Positions 46,027 through 54,529 of a stretch of DNA of 64,000 nucleotides are shown here, one piece after another. Every line of letters begins with the position of its first letter. Within the stretch, counting starts at the first letter, position 1. The notes under the pieces were generated by a model. The model saw only the letters and a list, made by a program, of their open reading frames with translations. It did not search any database and was not told where the DNA came from. Both the position numbers and the translations under genes were made by a program. Source of the stretch: Pseudomonas sp. St316 (GTDB lineage Bacteria; Pseudomonadota; Gammaproteobacteria; Pseudomonadales; Pseudomonadaceae); assembly GCF_018325905.1 (NCBI RefSeq), contig NZ_AP021901.1, forward strand, positions 2,604,001 through 2,668,000, written 5' to 3'.

Positions 46027-46932
46027 ATGGACTTCAACGGCAGGTCAGGTGAGATGAGCGTGTTCGCCACCGTGGCGCAGGAAGGTAGCCTGTCGGCTGC
46101 CGCGCGTGCATTGGGGCTGACACCCTCGGCGGTCAGTCGGATCATCGCGCGTACCGAACAACGTCTTGGCACCCGCCTGCTGCTGCGCACCACCCGAGCG
46201 ATCACCTTCACCGCCGAGGGCGAGGCGTTCCTTCGCGGTGCCCGGCGTATCCTGGCCGACATGGCCGAGGTCGAAGAAGCCATCGCCGACCAGGGCGTAC
46301 CCAGGGGCCGCTTGCGCGTCAGCGCCGCCCTTGGTCATGGGCGGCTGGCCATCGTTCCCTTGGTGGCAGCGTTCAGCGCCCGTTACCCGAACATCGTCGT
46401 CGACCTCACCCTCGGCGACGAAGTGGTCGACATCCTCGGTGGCCAGGCCGACGTGGCGGTACGCTTTGGTCATCTGCCCGACAGCCCGCTGACCGCGCGC
46501 AGGATCGGCGACACCGGCCAGGTAGTGGTGGCCTCGCCCGACTATCTGCAGCGCCACGGCATCCCCCAGGAACCGGAAGACCTGCTACGGCACAACTGCC
46601 TACGCTTCAACTTCCGGCGTGCCGAACCCAACTGGCCGTTCATCCGCGACGGACGAGCGTTTTCCCTGAAGGTCAGCGGCAATATCGAATGCAGCAGTGG
46701 TGAAGCGCTGGCACAACTGGCGCGAGTAGGGGCCGGCATTGCGCGTATCGGTGGGTTCAGCGTGAGCGAGGACCTGCAGCGCGGCGATTTGATACCGCTG
46801 CTGGAAGAATGGAACCCCGACGATCGGGAACCGATTCATGCGGTGTTTGTAGGGGGGCGGCAATGCCGGCGCGGGTGCGGTTGTTTGTGGATTTTTTGGT
46901 GGAGCGGCATCGGATGTGAGGGGGGCAGTTGA
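46027..46932 (+). CDS. LysR-family regulator with C-terminal frameshift
   Basis: The protein has a LysR helix-turn-helix (GSLSAAARALGLTPSAVSRI) and effector domain (PRGRLRVSAALGHGRLAIVP). It is intact to about residue 277, where the frame changes at a run of six G (46852-46857). The current frame ends RQCRRGCGCLWIFWW, which is not LysR-like. The next frame reads MPARVRLFVDFLVERHRM and stops at 46917-46919, the normal family ending. One extra G would restore it. It is divergent from the MFS exporter gene, its likely target. Confidence 0.85.
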   Translation: MDFNGRSGEMSVFATVAQEGSLSAAARALGLTPSAVSRIIARTEQRLGTRLLLRTTRAITFTAEGEAFLRGARRILADMAEVEEAIADQGVPRGRLRVSAALGHGRLAIVPLVAAFSARYPNIVVDLTLGDEVVDILGGQADVAVRFGHLPDSPLTARRIGDTGQVVVASPDYLQRHGIPQEPEDLLRHNCLRFNFRRAEPNWPFIRDGRAFSLKVSGNIECSSGEALAQLARVGAGIARIGGFSVSEDLQRGDLIPLLEEWNPDDREPIHAVFVGGRQCRRGCGCLWIFWWSGIGCEGGS

Positions 46933-46997
46933 TACTTCTGGGGGATGTTGTTTGCGTTGAGCGGGTAGTGACCGACATATGGCTATTTGTGAGGGGG

Positions 46998-47057
46998 CGA
47001 TTTCGGTCAATTGCTGCCTTTCACCACGGGCAGCATTCGGCCAAAAGCGGACAGTCT
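46998..47057. repeat. Degenerate dispersed repeat, copy 1
   Basis: Inverted halves CGGTCAATTGCTGCC and GGCAGCATTCGGCC are followed by AAAAGCGGACA. Related copies with the core TTTGGCCGATTGCTGCC occur near 47749, 50521, 51808 and 52175, so the element is restricted to the accessory island here. Confidence 0.6.
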
Positions 47058-47116
47058 CACTGGGACTGGGCTGGCCCGCTGAAAGCGCGTCCCGGCGAGC
47101 GTGCTTGAATGCCTTG

Positions 47117-47587
47117 CTATGTATTCCTTCGCCGAGTAAGCGGGAAGACAAATGGCTTTTCTTGAGTTAAATTTATTTCGTTTAGCTTGTATTTAAACCT
47201 AATATCACTGCAACTAAATCGTCGAATTAGATTTCTCACTTCAATATCACTTAGTTCGTAGTCCCAGGACTTAATTATAGAGCCACCTCTAACTTTATCG
47301 AAACCATATTTTTGCCCCAGAGCTACGGTGATAGTATTTTCAATTTCTGTAACCCACAGACAATCGCCAATTGATCTAAAGGCCGCATGTAAATGAGTTG
47401 CTTTTCTCTTCCCCGTGAGGCCGCTCTCCATATATTGGAAAGCGCCCTTTTTCTTTAATGTAGAGTAAGGGCTTTTCCTACCATGACTTCGCAGCCTTGA
47501 TCTCAACCCCTTAGCTGTGCCCACGTACCATGAGTTCAGTTCAAGCTTCAAAATATAAATATACCAATTTCTAATTTCTTCACTCAT
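47117..47587 (-). CDS. GIY-YIG nuclease-domain protein
   Basis: The 156-residue protein begins with a GIY-YIG-like domain: Tyr9/Tyr11 (WYIYIL) stand for GIY, Tyr21-Val-Gly (WYVG) for YIG, then Arg31 and His35 (RSRLRSHG), with a catalytic Glu near 83 (EIENTI) and a VRGG motif at 99-102. Such proteins cut DNA in repair, homing or restriction. Base composition is AT-rich. It lies 343 bases downstream of the HNH gene on the same strand, so it may or may not belong to that system. Confidence 0.75.
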   Translation of the reverse strand: MSEEIRNWYIYILKLELNSWYVGTAKGLRSRLRSHGRKSPYSTLKKKGAFQYMESGLTGKRKATHLHAAFRSIGDCLWVTEIENTITVALGQKYGFDKVRGGSIIKSWDYELSDIEVRNLIRRFSCSDIRFKYKLNEINLTQEKPFVFPLTRRRNT

Positions 47588-47930
47588 TTTTCGGAATCAA
47601 ATTGTGCATAACGATTAAGCTAATTCGGCTGAGACACTACTCGATTCGCACTGAGCGTGTCTATTGCACGTGGGTTACGCCGCACGGCAGGAATATGTTT
47701 GCTGAGGTAGAAGCGTCTCATGCAGGTGTCTACCGGGGCGAGAGGTAGCCCAAAAACGTCCGCTCTTGGCCGTAAGCGGCCTCTCAGCAACGACCGCTCT
47801 CGGCCAATTGCGGTCATTCGCGAGCGGCCACCATTGGCTGACTTTTGTCCGATGATGGTGGCTAAAGCTAACTTAGCTAGCCCCTCAGCGTGTCTACCGA
47901 ACTGGGGCGGCTCCAGAGCCCAAGTACGGG
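47588..47930. other. Gap between GIY-YIG and HNH genes
   Basis: The 343 bases contain a degenerate copy of the dispersed island repeat at about 47749-47815 (GTCCGCTCTTGGCCG and CTCGGCCAATTGCGG). No convincing gene is seen. Any promoter for the GIY-YIG gene should lie here. Confidence 0.6.
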
Positions 47931-48809
47931 TTACGCAATCAATGGAGATTTGAAAAATGTTTTGTAGCCGCTCTCTTGAAACCAAGCGCTTTCCGCCAGA
48001 GCTTCATACATGGGTGCTCTCCAAGCATTCGTCCTTTTGCTTCTTTCTACAGTTGCATATCGTACAAGATGTTGTTTTCGATCCTTGAGCGTGCCGATGT
48101 CATCTAATATGTCGACCATATTAGACAGCTCGGCCGCAGCCTCAATTCCAAATCTACGTGCAAGATTTAAGTCGTTGAAATGGTTTTCCGCACGCAACTT
48201 CAACTCTTCAGGCCAATCTGCGGGAGGAGAAGCATAGTAGCGAATATTTGGTGGAGTTGTTTGTATGAGCTCTGCAAACACCCAAGGCTCAATTTCGAGC
48301 TTAGAGCTTTCAAAATAAAGGTGTGGTTGTTGGCTGGATTCGGTGACTGCGGAAGCGCCCTTGCTCTTGTTGCAGTCTGAACATGCGGGAATTAAGTTGC
48401 TAGGAAAAACGGAATAAGTCGGATATCTCGATTTAGAAAGGAAATGGTCTAGTGTGCTCGCTTGCCCGAAGCCGCACAACGGACATTTTTCCAATGGTGC
48501 AGAGATAATAAGCTTGTCATAATATTTGCGCGCATTTTTTCCTTTTTGTAATAATTGATTTGAGTATAGGGAAATAAGCTCTTTTTTGGTAAGACCAGCT
48601 ACTACATGCTGTTCTGGCTTGGCTCGAGAACTCAGCGGCAATGTATAAAGTTCGTATTTTTCTGCTTTTTCTGTGTATGTCGAGAAAAGATTAATGATTG
48701 CGCTGCGTGCCGCTTTAAATTTTGAAACTAAGGCAGGGTCATCGATACTATCTACGCAAGCATCAAATACTTCAACAGGGTCAATGGCTGGAATGATTAA
48801 CCTTTTCAA
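47931..48809 (-). CDS. HNH endonuclease, Septu PtuB-like
   Basis: The 292-residue protein has an HNH nuclease core with structural zinc: CPLC (Cys109, Cys112), Asp121-His122 (STLDHFLSKSRYP), Asn138 (PSNLIPACSDCNKSKG) and Cys143/Cys146. The N- and C-terminal regions are helical without known domains. Its start overlaps the ATPase gene by four bases, so the two are co-translated. An ABC-type ATPase with an HNH partner is the composition of the Septu anti-phage system and of Ec78-type retrons. No reverse transcriptase is present, which favours Septu. Confidence 0.82.
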   Translation of the reverse strand: MKRLIIPAIDPVEVFDACVDSIDDPALVSKFKAARSAIINLFSTYTEKAEKYELYTLPLSSRAKPEQHVVAGLTKKELISLYSNQLLQKGKNARKYYDKLIISAPLEKCPLCGFGQASTLDHFLSKSRYPTYSVFPSNLIPACSDCNKSKGASAVTESSQQPHLYFESSKLEIEPWVFAELIQTTPPNIRYYASPPADWPEELKLRAENHFNDLNLARRFGIEAAAELSNMVDILDDIGTLKDRKQHLVRYATVERSKRTNAWRAPMYEALAESAWFQESGYKTFFKSPLIA

Positions 48810-50347
48810 GGCTCGCTCCGACTTGCTACCATTTTCCGCAAAATCGCCTGCGCTTCAAATCCAAGTTGCTCTTGGCAATCATTTAAAATACTTTCGAATG
48901 TCCCACCACGATTGACCGCGGCTTGTAAAACTTCATGATATCCAGACTTAGACACTTCCAGTCCAAATATTTCGCGGGTGAGAATGCCTGCGTTCTCTCC
49001 GAAGGTTTCTCTCTCGGGGCGGTCTGCTCTACCTTCTGCACGCAGTCTTGTAAGCTTCCATACGCACGATCTTGGAACCTCTTGGACTACCACAGGAGAA
49101 TGAGTTGCGATAATTGCAACTCCGTTTCTATCCTGCAGTAAATCGGAGACGGATCTTGTAAAAGCAGATAGCAGCAGAGGATGCAAATGGCTTTCTGGCT
49201 CGTCCATTAGTACAAGGGTTTTTTCCTCCACGGTATCAACTAGTTTGGTAAGTGTAAGAAGAACAATGGAGTGGCCTGAACTCATCCTGCTGAAAAGGAG
49301 ACGCGCTTTTACAATTGCCTCCTCGGGAGAAAGTTCAATTAGACGCCCTAGGTTCATATCTTCAAAATTTTTATCTGATTCCAGCCTTTTTATTGCAATC
49401 AGCCATCTCTGTCGCTTAGTTGGTTGACTGAGGCAGGAATCTAGACTGCTAATAAAGTCTGAAGTTAATTCTTCGGTTGTTTTCGGAGGGCGCTTGCCAG
49501 AATCTCCTGCTGAGGATTGCATGCCCACATAAAAATAGGCTACTCCTTTATTTCGGTCAGGTTGATCCGCAGGAAAAAGGAAAGGGTCGAAAGCGCTAAA
49601 AGAAACTGAAACAACGCTGCTGAAATAATCCGACGGCATGGGTGCAACCCAAAACGGAAGCATTGTTAAAAACTGACCACGGTGATCCCTGCCAGTAGTA
49701 TTGCTCAGGATGGTCTCGACCATATCATTGAGTATAGTTGTTTTGCCTACACCATTTCTACCAATGAGTACATGTATGTTGGTGGAAGGGAGGGACTGGG
49801 GTATCACTTCAAAAGACAGAGTTACTCCAGCTCTTCTTTCATCTCCATCGGATTTGTAGGTAAAGTCAAAACTTGTTAGTTCGGGCATTCCCGCCAAAAC
49901 GCGTTTAAACTGATCTCGTATGACAGACCAGCTTACATTTCGCATTAATGAGTCTCGGAATACTTGCTCATCTTCCACTTCGCTGAGAAGTTTCGGGTTG
50001 GCGATCACATCGTTGAGCGCGTGCAATACAGTCGAGGCTGAATCTTGGGATAATTCGCTTTGTACTTTCTTATAAAACTCTACGTCTTGTCCTAATGAAA
50101 AAAAACCTTCCTCTAAACTGGGAAGCTTTTCAGATAGCTTTTCTGACGTCCAGCCGTGCTGCTGATTTTTGTAGCCAATTTTGATGGTGCCAAGATCAGT
50201 TTTTTTCCCACTCGGATCAAAATACACAGCAGTAAAGCTGGTTTTGAAAGAATAGTCATCCCAGTTGCTTTCATTCAGTATCACTGTATTTCGAAACTCG
50301 GAAGGCGCCAAACCTGGCTTCTTCACCACTTGAATTGAGAATTCCAC
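48806..50347 (-). CDS. ABC-type AAA ATPase, Septu PtuA-like
   Basis: The 513-residue protein has Walker A GRNGVGKT (196-203), an SSGHS signature-like stretch near 356-360, Walker B VLMDEPESHLHP (379-390, catalytic Glu383) and an ATHSP switch His near 416. This is the SMC/Rad50-like ATPase type used in defence systems. The GTG at 50347 has a strong AAGGAGG site, so I prefer it to an ATG 90 bases earlier. It is co-translated with the HNH gene. AT-rich sequence sets the pair apart from the core genes. The predicted role is sensing phage infection and activating the HNH nuclease. Confidence 0.83.
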   Translation of the reverse strand: MEFSIQVVKKPGLAPSEFRNTVILNESNWDDYSFKTSFTAVYFDPSGKKTDLGTIKIGYKNQQHGWTSEKLSEKLPSLEEGFFSLGQDVEFYKKVQSELSQDSASTVLHALNDVIANPKLLSEVEDEQVFRDSLMRNVSWSVIRDQFKRVLAGMPELTSFDFTYKSDGDERRAGVTLSFEVIPQSLPSTNIHVLIGRNGVGKTTILNDMVETILSNTTGRDHRGQFLTMLPFWVAPMPSDYFSSVVSVSFSAFDPFLFPADQPDRNKGVAYFYVGMQSSAGDSGKRPPKTTEELTSDFISSLDSCLSQPTKRQRWLIAIKRLESDKNFEDMNLGRLIELSPEEAIVKARLLFSRMSSGHSIVLLTLTKLVDTVEEKTLVLMDEPESHLHPLLLSAFTRSVSDLLQDRNGVAIIATHSPVVVQEVPRSCVWKLTRLRAEGRADRPERETFGENAGILTREIFGLEVSKSGYHEVLQAAVNRGGTFESILNDCQEQLGFEAQAILRKMVASRSEP

Positions 50348-50800
50348 ATTTCCTCCTTGGCGAAATCTCTCTTTGGTCTGGGAAGGTAACGCCCCGCGAA
50401 TCTTAATGCAATCCCGATGGTGGCAATACGCTTTCACGACGTTCCATTCAGAACCTTTTTACTCGTGACTAGTTTTCAAAATGTTCCTCAGGAGCAACCA
50501 ATCGTCCTAGCTGCCTCGGTGTGGGAGGCAGCTTTTGGCCGACTGCTGCCGTTGCCGACCGACGGCTTTCGACCCATAGCAGACTCTCATAGGTACAACG
50601 ATGCGGCCCTTCTCGCACGGAGAAATTGCCAATCGCAAAGTGTCGTGCAAAAGCATCACTTCTGATTGGACAAAATCTCAAACCAATACTAGCCTTGCGC
50701 CATGTCACATTAACCTTAGAGTATCAGGCAGATTTTAAACTGCGAAAATTTAGTTTCCACGCGCGAGCAATTACAATTGAATACATAAGGCGATATTGAG
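50348..50800. other. Divergent promoter region of the Septu-like operon and the lipoprotein gene
   Basis: This 453-base gap contains a dispersed-repeat copy at about 50521-50580 (GGCAGCTTTTGGCCGACTGC) and AT-rich promoter-like sequence on the right (50700-50790). No convincing gene is seen. Confidence 0.6.
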
Positions 50801-51640
50801 ATGATCAAGCAATTAATAATTACGGCAATCGGAGCTTCCTTGTCGGCTTGCCAACTACCAAATAGGACTGATGTGGTTCCGGATCTACCCTCAAACTTCA
50901 GTGCGAGAACAATAATAGAGTCTAATAATGGTCTGTTGTCAGAGGGGCTAAATAAAGTCCCAGGTTCCATATGTTTAGCGGACGAGGAAACCGGACTATG
51001 CAAAACTGAAAACCTGTTACCAAATCAATGCTTGGCCAAGGGTACCGCCGTACAAGTAAAAGCAGTAACTGACCCGTCACCAGCATATCATTCAATAATA
51101 ACCAAAAACTACAACCTTAGCTTTACGACTCCTTTCATATCGGCCCCATCAAGTGCCGATTATATTGATGAAGTTAAAGCATCTATATCGGCTACTGCCT
51201 CTATTAGCACCGCTGGAACGGACGACGGGAACGGCTTTCCTGGAATAGACGGCATCAAGGCTTGTATTTTAAAAAATTTCGGCCCTGGAAATTATAAAAA
51301 AGTCATTTGGATTCAGTCTGCAAATATCATTTCTGTAACCACCTCAAGATACTCGAAAGTATCAAATGGCTCTGATGTTAAAGGTACTGGTTTCGGCTTC
51401 AATGGCTCAACCTACAACAGTAGTTCGGTGGGTGCGCAGACGATATGGATTGGGATTTTCGGTAACTCAATTTACAATATCGGCGTAGTAAATAAGTCTG
51501 TGCTTGATAGCTCGAAAACATCTATAATCAGTTCCGACGATAAAACCACCATCATTGAAACTCCCTCGGCCCCTACTGCACCGCCACCTCCTGCCACTGT
51601 ACCTATTCTAACTCCTGCAGCCGAGTTCGCTCCATCCTAA
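50801..51640 (+). CDS. AT-rich putative lipoprotein
   Basis: The 279-residue protein starts with a lipoprotein signal (LSAC, Cys17). The mature part is rich in Ser, Thr and Asn, with no recognised domain, and ends in a Pro/Ala-rich tail (APTAPPPPATVP). It lies in the accessory island with AT-rich codons. A location in the outer or inner membrane facing the periplasm is likely. No function can be assigned. Confidence 0.7.
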   Translation: MIKQLIITAIGASLSACQLPNRTDVVPDLPSNFSARTIIESNNGLLSEGLNKVPGSICLADEETGLCKTENLLPNQCLAKGTAVQVKAVTDPSPAYHSIITKNYNLSFTTPFISAPSSADYIDEVKASISATASISTAGTDDGNGFPGIDGIKACILKNFGPGNYKKVIWIQSANIISVTTSRYSKVSNGSDVKGTGFGFNGSTYNSSSVGAQTIWIGIFGNSIYNIGVVNKSVLDSSKTSIISSDDKTTIIETPSAPTAPPPPATVPILTPAAEFAPS

Positions 51641-51731
51641 AGCTAGACGGCACAGAGAATAGTATAGTCTTCGATGAAGAGCACTATATCGCCGGCAAGT
51701 CGAACAGTTGGTGAGATTTTTTATAAAATAT

Positions 51732-51759
51732 CCCGTCGGGCTTGTTCCAACGGGTTTTT
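51732..51759 (+). terminator. Terminator after the lipoprotein gene
   Basis: The stem CCCGTCGG/CCAACGGG (one mismatch) with a seven-base loop is followed by TTTTTA, about 90 bases after the stop. Confidence 0.65.
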
Positions 51760-51887
51760 ATTTTAAGTTCAAACGATGATTAGTTGCTGGACTAACGGTT
51801 GTGAATGTCTGCACTTGGCCGTTTTCTGCCTGTCGTAAAGGGTAGAAATCGACCCGCTGCTGCCATTCACTCATCCCTGAGCCTGTC

Positions 51888-52103
51888 TCATGCCATCCGC
51901 AATATTTCTGCGTAGTTGCCTTCCATTGGAGGGTTCAGGTGTTTTTCAAATACGCAGCATAGGTTCCATAGGGCCCTTTGCTCAGCTTGGTCTTCAATTG
52001 CCAAAGTATCGGTATCACTGAAACGACGGGCAAAGTCAAACAGCACTACCGCTTCGTCCAGTGAAAGGGAAATGGAAATGGTTATGTCGAGTGGTGAGGG
52101 CAT
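51888..52103 (-). CDS. Small hypothetical protein
   Basis: The 71-residue acidic protein (SLSLDEAVVLFDFARRF) has no recognised family. The ATG at 52103 follows an AAGGCAG stretch. It is preferred to the TTG three bases earlier. Confidence 0.55.
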   Translation of the reverse strand: MPSPLDITISISLSLDEAVVLFDFARRFSDTDTLAIEDQAEQRALWNLCCVFEKHLNPPMEGNYAEILRMA

Positions 52104-52260
52104 CAATAAACTGCCTTAACTGCGTTATGGATTGATGAGTAGTCTGTGGGCGTGCGTGAATCGCGCTACCCCGATGTCCACTTCTGGCCGCTTTCTGCGG
52201 GCTGGGACCTTTAAACTAGATGGTCAGATCTGATGCACGCTGCGGATACCTTCCCTGGAA

Positions 52261-52301
52261 AAGGGGACAGATTATTTGCCTGAAAATAGTTCCGTCCCCT
52301 T
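52261..52301. repeat. GGGGAC...GTCCCC palindrome, possible transposase-recognised element
   Basis: AAGGGGAC and GTCCCCTT are the outer arms, with inner complementary AT-rich arms (TTATTT and AAAATA), giving an interrupted hairpin. Similar GGGGACAGATTTATTT hairpins lie beside REP-associated tyrosine transposase genes in other proteobacteria (recollection of the pattern). No transposase gene remains here. Confidence 0.5.
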
Positions 52302-52327
52302 ATTCCGTCCTCTTATTCCATTCGCGA

Positions 52328-52537
52328 TTAACCCCGGCACCTTTGGCGGCTTAAAGTTTTCTCGACTTCGGCCAAAGCGTGAATAAGACTTTCCGTATCA
52401 TCGGCTTTCATACATTCAGCCAAGTAAGCTGCTATAGCTTCCGGGGTATCGAGAAAGCGCGAAGCCTCATAACGAGTCGTACTCGTAGTGTTGAGGTTTA
52501 GGACCGGCATATCCTCAGGGTTGAACTTATCGTTCAT
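52328..52537 (-). pseudogene. Truncated HigA-like (addiction-module antidote) antitoxin
   Basis: The 69-residue frame matches the N-terminal half of the addiction-module antidote family (TTRYEASRFLDTPEAIAAYLAECMKADDTESLIHALAEVEK). It ends where the helix-turn-helix should begin, with an unrelated tail (LSRQRCRG). No RelE/HigB toxin gene is adjacent. A good AGAGG site precedes the ATG. I take it as a remnant of a toxin-antitoxin locus. The short protein may still be made. Confidence 0.6.
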
Positions 52538-52665
52538 GTCATTTACCTCTCCGGGTATCAAGGATCGCTGCGACTCTCTTTATACCTCGCTTTTAATCTG
52601 TTTTATCAGCTTCCGCTGACCGATCTGAATGCAGAAAAGGGCGCTTTTATACGCCCTAAGCTCCA

Positions 52666-52944
52666 TCAGCTTTCGACCTGCGCCTGAAGCCGCCGACCAA
52701 TCACCTCCAGCAAATCACACCCATCGCGTAACGGAATAACCAGAAGCTGTGCAAAGTCCGAAAGCACCACCGTATCGCTGGTGATTTCAGAGCGAAACGC
52801 AATGTTCTCCAGTACCTGGGTCACCACGCGGATGCGGTAATCAGCGGTCGCATGCAGGACGTCCAGCGGGGCTTGAGTATCAATGAGGAGGGAAGCGGGA
52901 GTGCAGTCGATGCCGGTGATGGGGACATATCTTTCCATGTTCAA
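52666..52944 (-). CDS. Small hypothetical protein, DUF3077-like
   Basis: The 92-residue protein (PLDVLHATADYRIRVVTQVLE, then DFAQLLVIPLRDGCDLLEVIG) resembles the small helical DUF3077-type proteins frequent in pseudomonads; this is a recollection. Its long leader on the minus strand (52945-53210) contains strong hairpins. Confidence 0.55.
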   Translation of the reverse strand: MNMERYVPITGIDCTPASLLIDTQAPLDVLHATADYRIRVVTQVLENIAFRSEITSDTVVLSDFAQLLVIPLRDGCDLLEVIGRRLQAQVES

Positions 52945-53381
52945 AACTCCGATCTAATGAGGTTTTAACCACTCAATCGTCGCCAAACAATTAGGTGGCA
53001 GTTGTACGCAGGTTGGCGAACCGGGATCGGAACCGGCAGACCTGAAGGCCTCCCACGCACAACTGCCGTAACGGGCAGCCGTGCAAGTGTGCCAAAGCCT
53101 CTGCAAAAAACGCAGTACTTTTGCACTCGATCCTCAGGTCGCCAAACCTGATCACCATATTCGGCGATGGGAACGACTATAAATTTCACCAAGTTGGACG
53201 GGCAAGACACCTGCTTCCGAGAGCCTTGTAGGAATCAAGACAGTTTTTTGCCAGAGATAACCGGGCAGACAGAGGGGCAGTCAAACCTGATCGACACTGG
53301 ACAGCTGCCCAACGGGAATTTACCGTCGCGACCGGCCTGGAGTCATCGAGCCAGATACTTGATTAATAAAGGAGAAGGGGC
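52945..53381. other. Gap with a structured leader candidate
   Basis: Upstream of the small gene at 52944, the minus strand contains CTGCCCGTTACGGCAG (about 53068-53083 on the plus strand) as a tight hairpin flanked by further complementary stretches (CACGCA and TGCAAGTG). A frame of 81 codons crosses this region, but the low-complexity reading and hairpins suggest RNA or relic sequence rather than protein. The right part leads to the decayed protease gene. Confidence 0.4.
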
Positions 53382-54054
53382 ATGGAGAAATGGACGCTGC
53401 ACTAGCTGGAAGCCTCGGGGAGTCTTGCCGAGCTTCGTCGCGAGCTGGTTGATGAGTTTGAGGCCGCCTATGAAGCCATTGCTCGCCTGATGCCCCCACC
53501 GCGACTCGATGTCCTGATTTAGAGGCTACCGGGCGAAACCATTCCGGAAATGGGCCTGGTAGGACGGGCGTATCGCAGTTCCATGTTCACCATGACCCTT
53601 GATCCCGACAATCCGAATTTCTTTTCCAGCCTACGCACCCGGCGCACTGCGTCGACATGTTGTTCATGAGGTTCACCATTGTCTGCGCATGGGCGGTCCT
53701 GGCTATGGCTGGACGCTAGGCGAGGCGTTGGTCAGCGAAGGGCTTGCCGGTCAGTTTGTTCGGCATGTGCTCGGTACTGATCCGGAGCCTTGGGAGCATG
53801 CCATCGCATCTGCCGATCTTCTACGCTCACCGGTTGGGCTGCAGATTCTCGAATCCAGGTATTACGATCACAACGAGTGGTTCTTTGGTTTTGGCGACAA
53901 ACCCAAATGGCTCGGTTACTCGTTGGGTTATCAAATGGTCGGACGTTGGCTTACGTCGAGGGGCGAAACTGATATTCCGACCTGGGTCAACGCACCTGCA
54001 GCAGACATCATGGCCAACGCACTGGAGGAAGGTTTGGTATTGGCTGAGTCCTGA
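53382..54054 (+). pseudogene. Decayed DUF2268-type zinc metalloprotease gene
   Basis: From the ATG at 53382 (with GGAGAAGG upstream) the frame is stopped by TAG at 53403 and again at 53520. It shifts by one near 53630 into the frame that carries HEVHHCLRMGGPGYGWTLGE, a HExxH-type zinc site, and runs to 54054. Joined together, the parts read as a DUF2268-like predicted Zn-dependent protease of about 223 residues. Three independent lesions make it a clear pseudogene. Its end overlaps the convergent HIT gene by 47 bases. Confidence 0.8.
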
Positions 54055-54529
54055 ACGCTTGCCGCAACTTTTCAATCACCTGGCTGATAGAGGGCCCTTG
54101 GATCGCTGGCGGCGTGGAGCTTTCACCAAACTCTCGCCAGATGAACAACGTCAGCTCCGCGCCATCAGTCAATGTCTGGGCGTTCTCTTGAGTGCCGAAG
54201 GTCTCCAGCAGCCTGTACCGCGCATCTTTCCAGAACAGTTCCTCGACCCAGTCGTACACTGGGATGAAATGGAAGTGGATGGGGTAGCGGGGATCGTGGC
54301 CGAATCGGCTGATGTAAAGCCATTTTGGGTTCAGCTGTGTTTCTAGAACGCTCTGGATGTTTGCCATCAGGCTACCCAGCTCTGCGAGTGCAGGTTCGGG
54401 CAGTTGCGCCAGTGAATTTACGTGATGCTTGGACCCGAGCATGAGGTAGCCGGGCAGGGCGGATGCCCGGTGGTGGTTGACTATCCAGTGGGTGGTTTCA
54501 TGGAGGATGAAGTGTGGTGCTATTTCCAA
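54008..54529 (-). CDS. HIT-family protein with a changed histidine triad
   Basis: The 173-residue protein has a histidine-triad-like block PIHFHFIPVYDW. His85 aligns with the catalytic His and His87 with the third, but the first triad position is Pro83. HIT proteins hydrolyse or transfer nucleotides (for example Ap4A or AMP-amines). Activity may be altered by the missing His. Its 3' end runs into the protease pseudogene on the other strand. Confidence 0.72.
   Translation of the reverse strand: MEIAPHFILHETTHWIVNHHRASALPGYLMLGSKHHVNSLAQLPEPALAELGSLMANIQSVLETQLNPKWLYISRFGHDPRYPIHFHFIPVYDWVEELFWKDARYRLLETFGTQENAQTLTDGAELTLFIWREFGESSTPPAIQGPSISQVIEKLRQAFRTQPIPNLPPVRWP

Noticed and set aside
47117..50347. 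A retron of the Ec78 type (which also uses PtuA/PtuB-like proteins)
   Set aside because: No reverse transcriptase gene or msr/msd-like sequence is seen beside the ATPase/HNH pair.
52990..53040. A tRNA-like T-arm (minus strand reads GGTTCCGATCCCGG)
   Set aside because: The loop does not fit the TTCGANT pattern and no acceptor or anticodon arms could be paired around it.
52965..53210. An 81-codon minus-strand gene upstream of the small gene at 52944
   Set aside because: It overlaps strong hairpins, has no ribosome site, and reads as low-complexity sequence. Kept only as a leader candidate.
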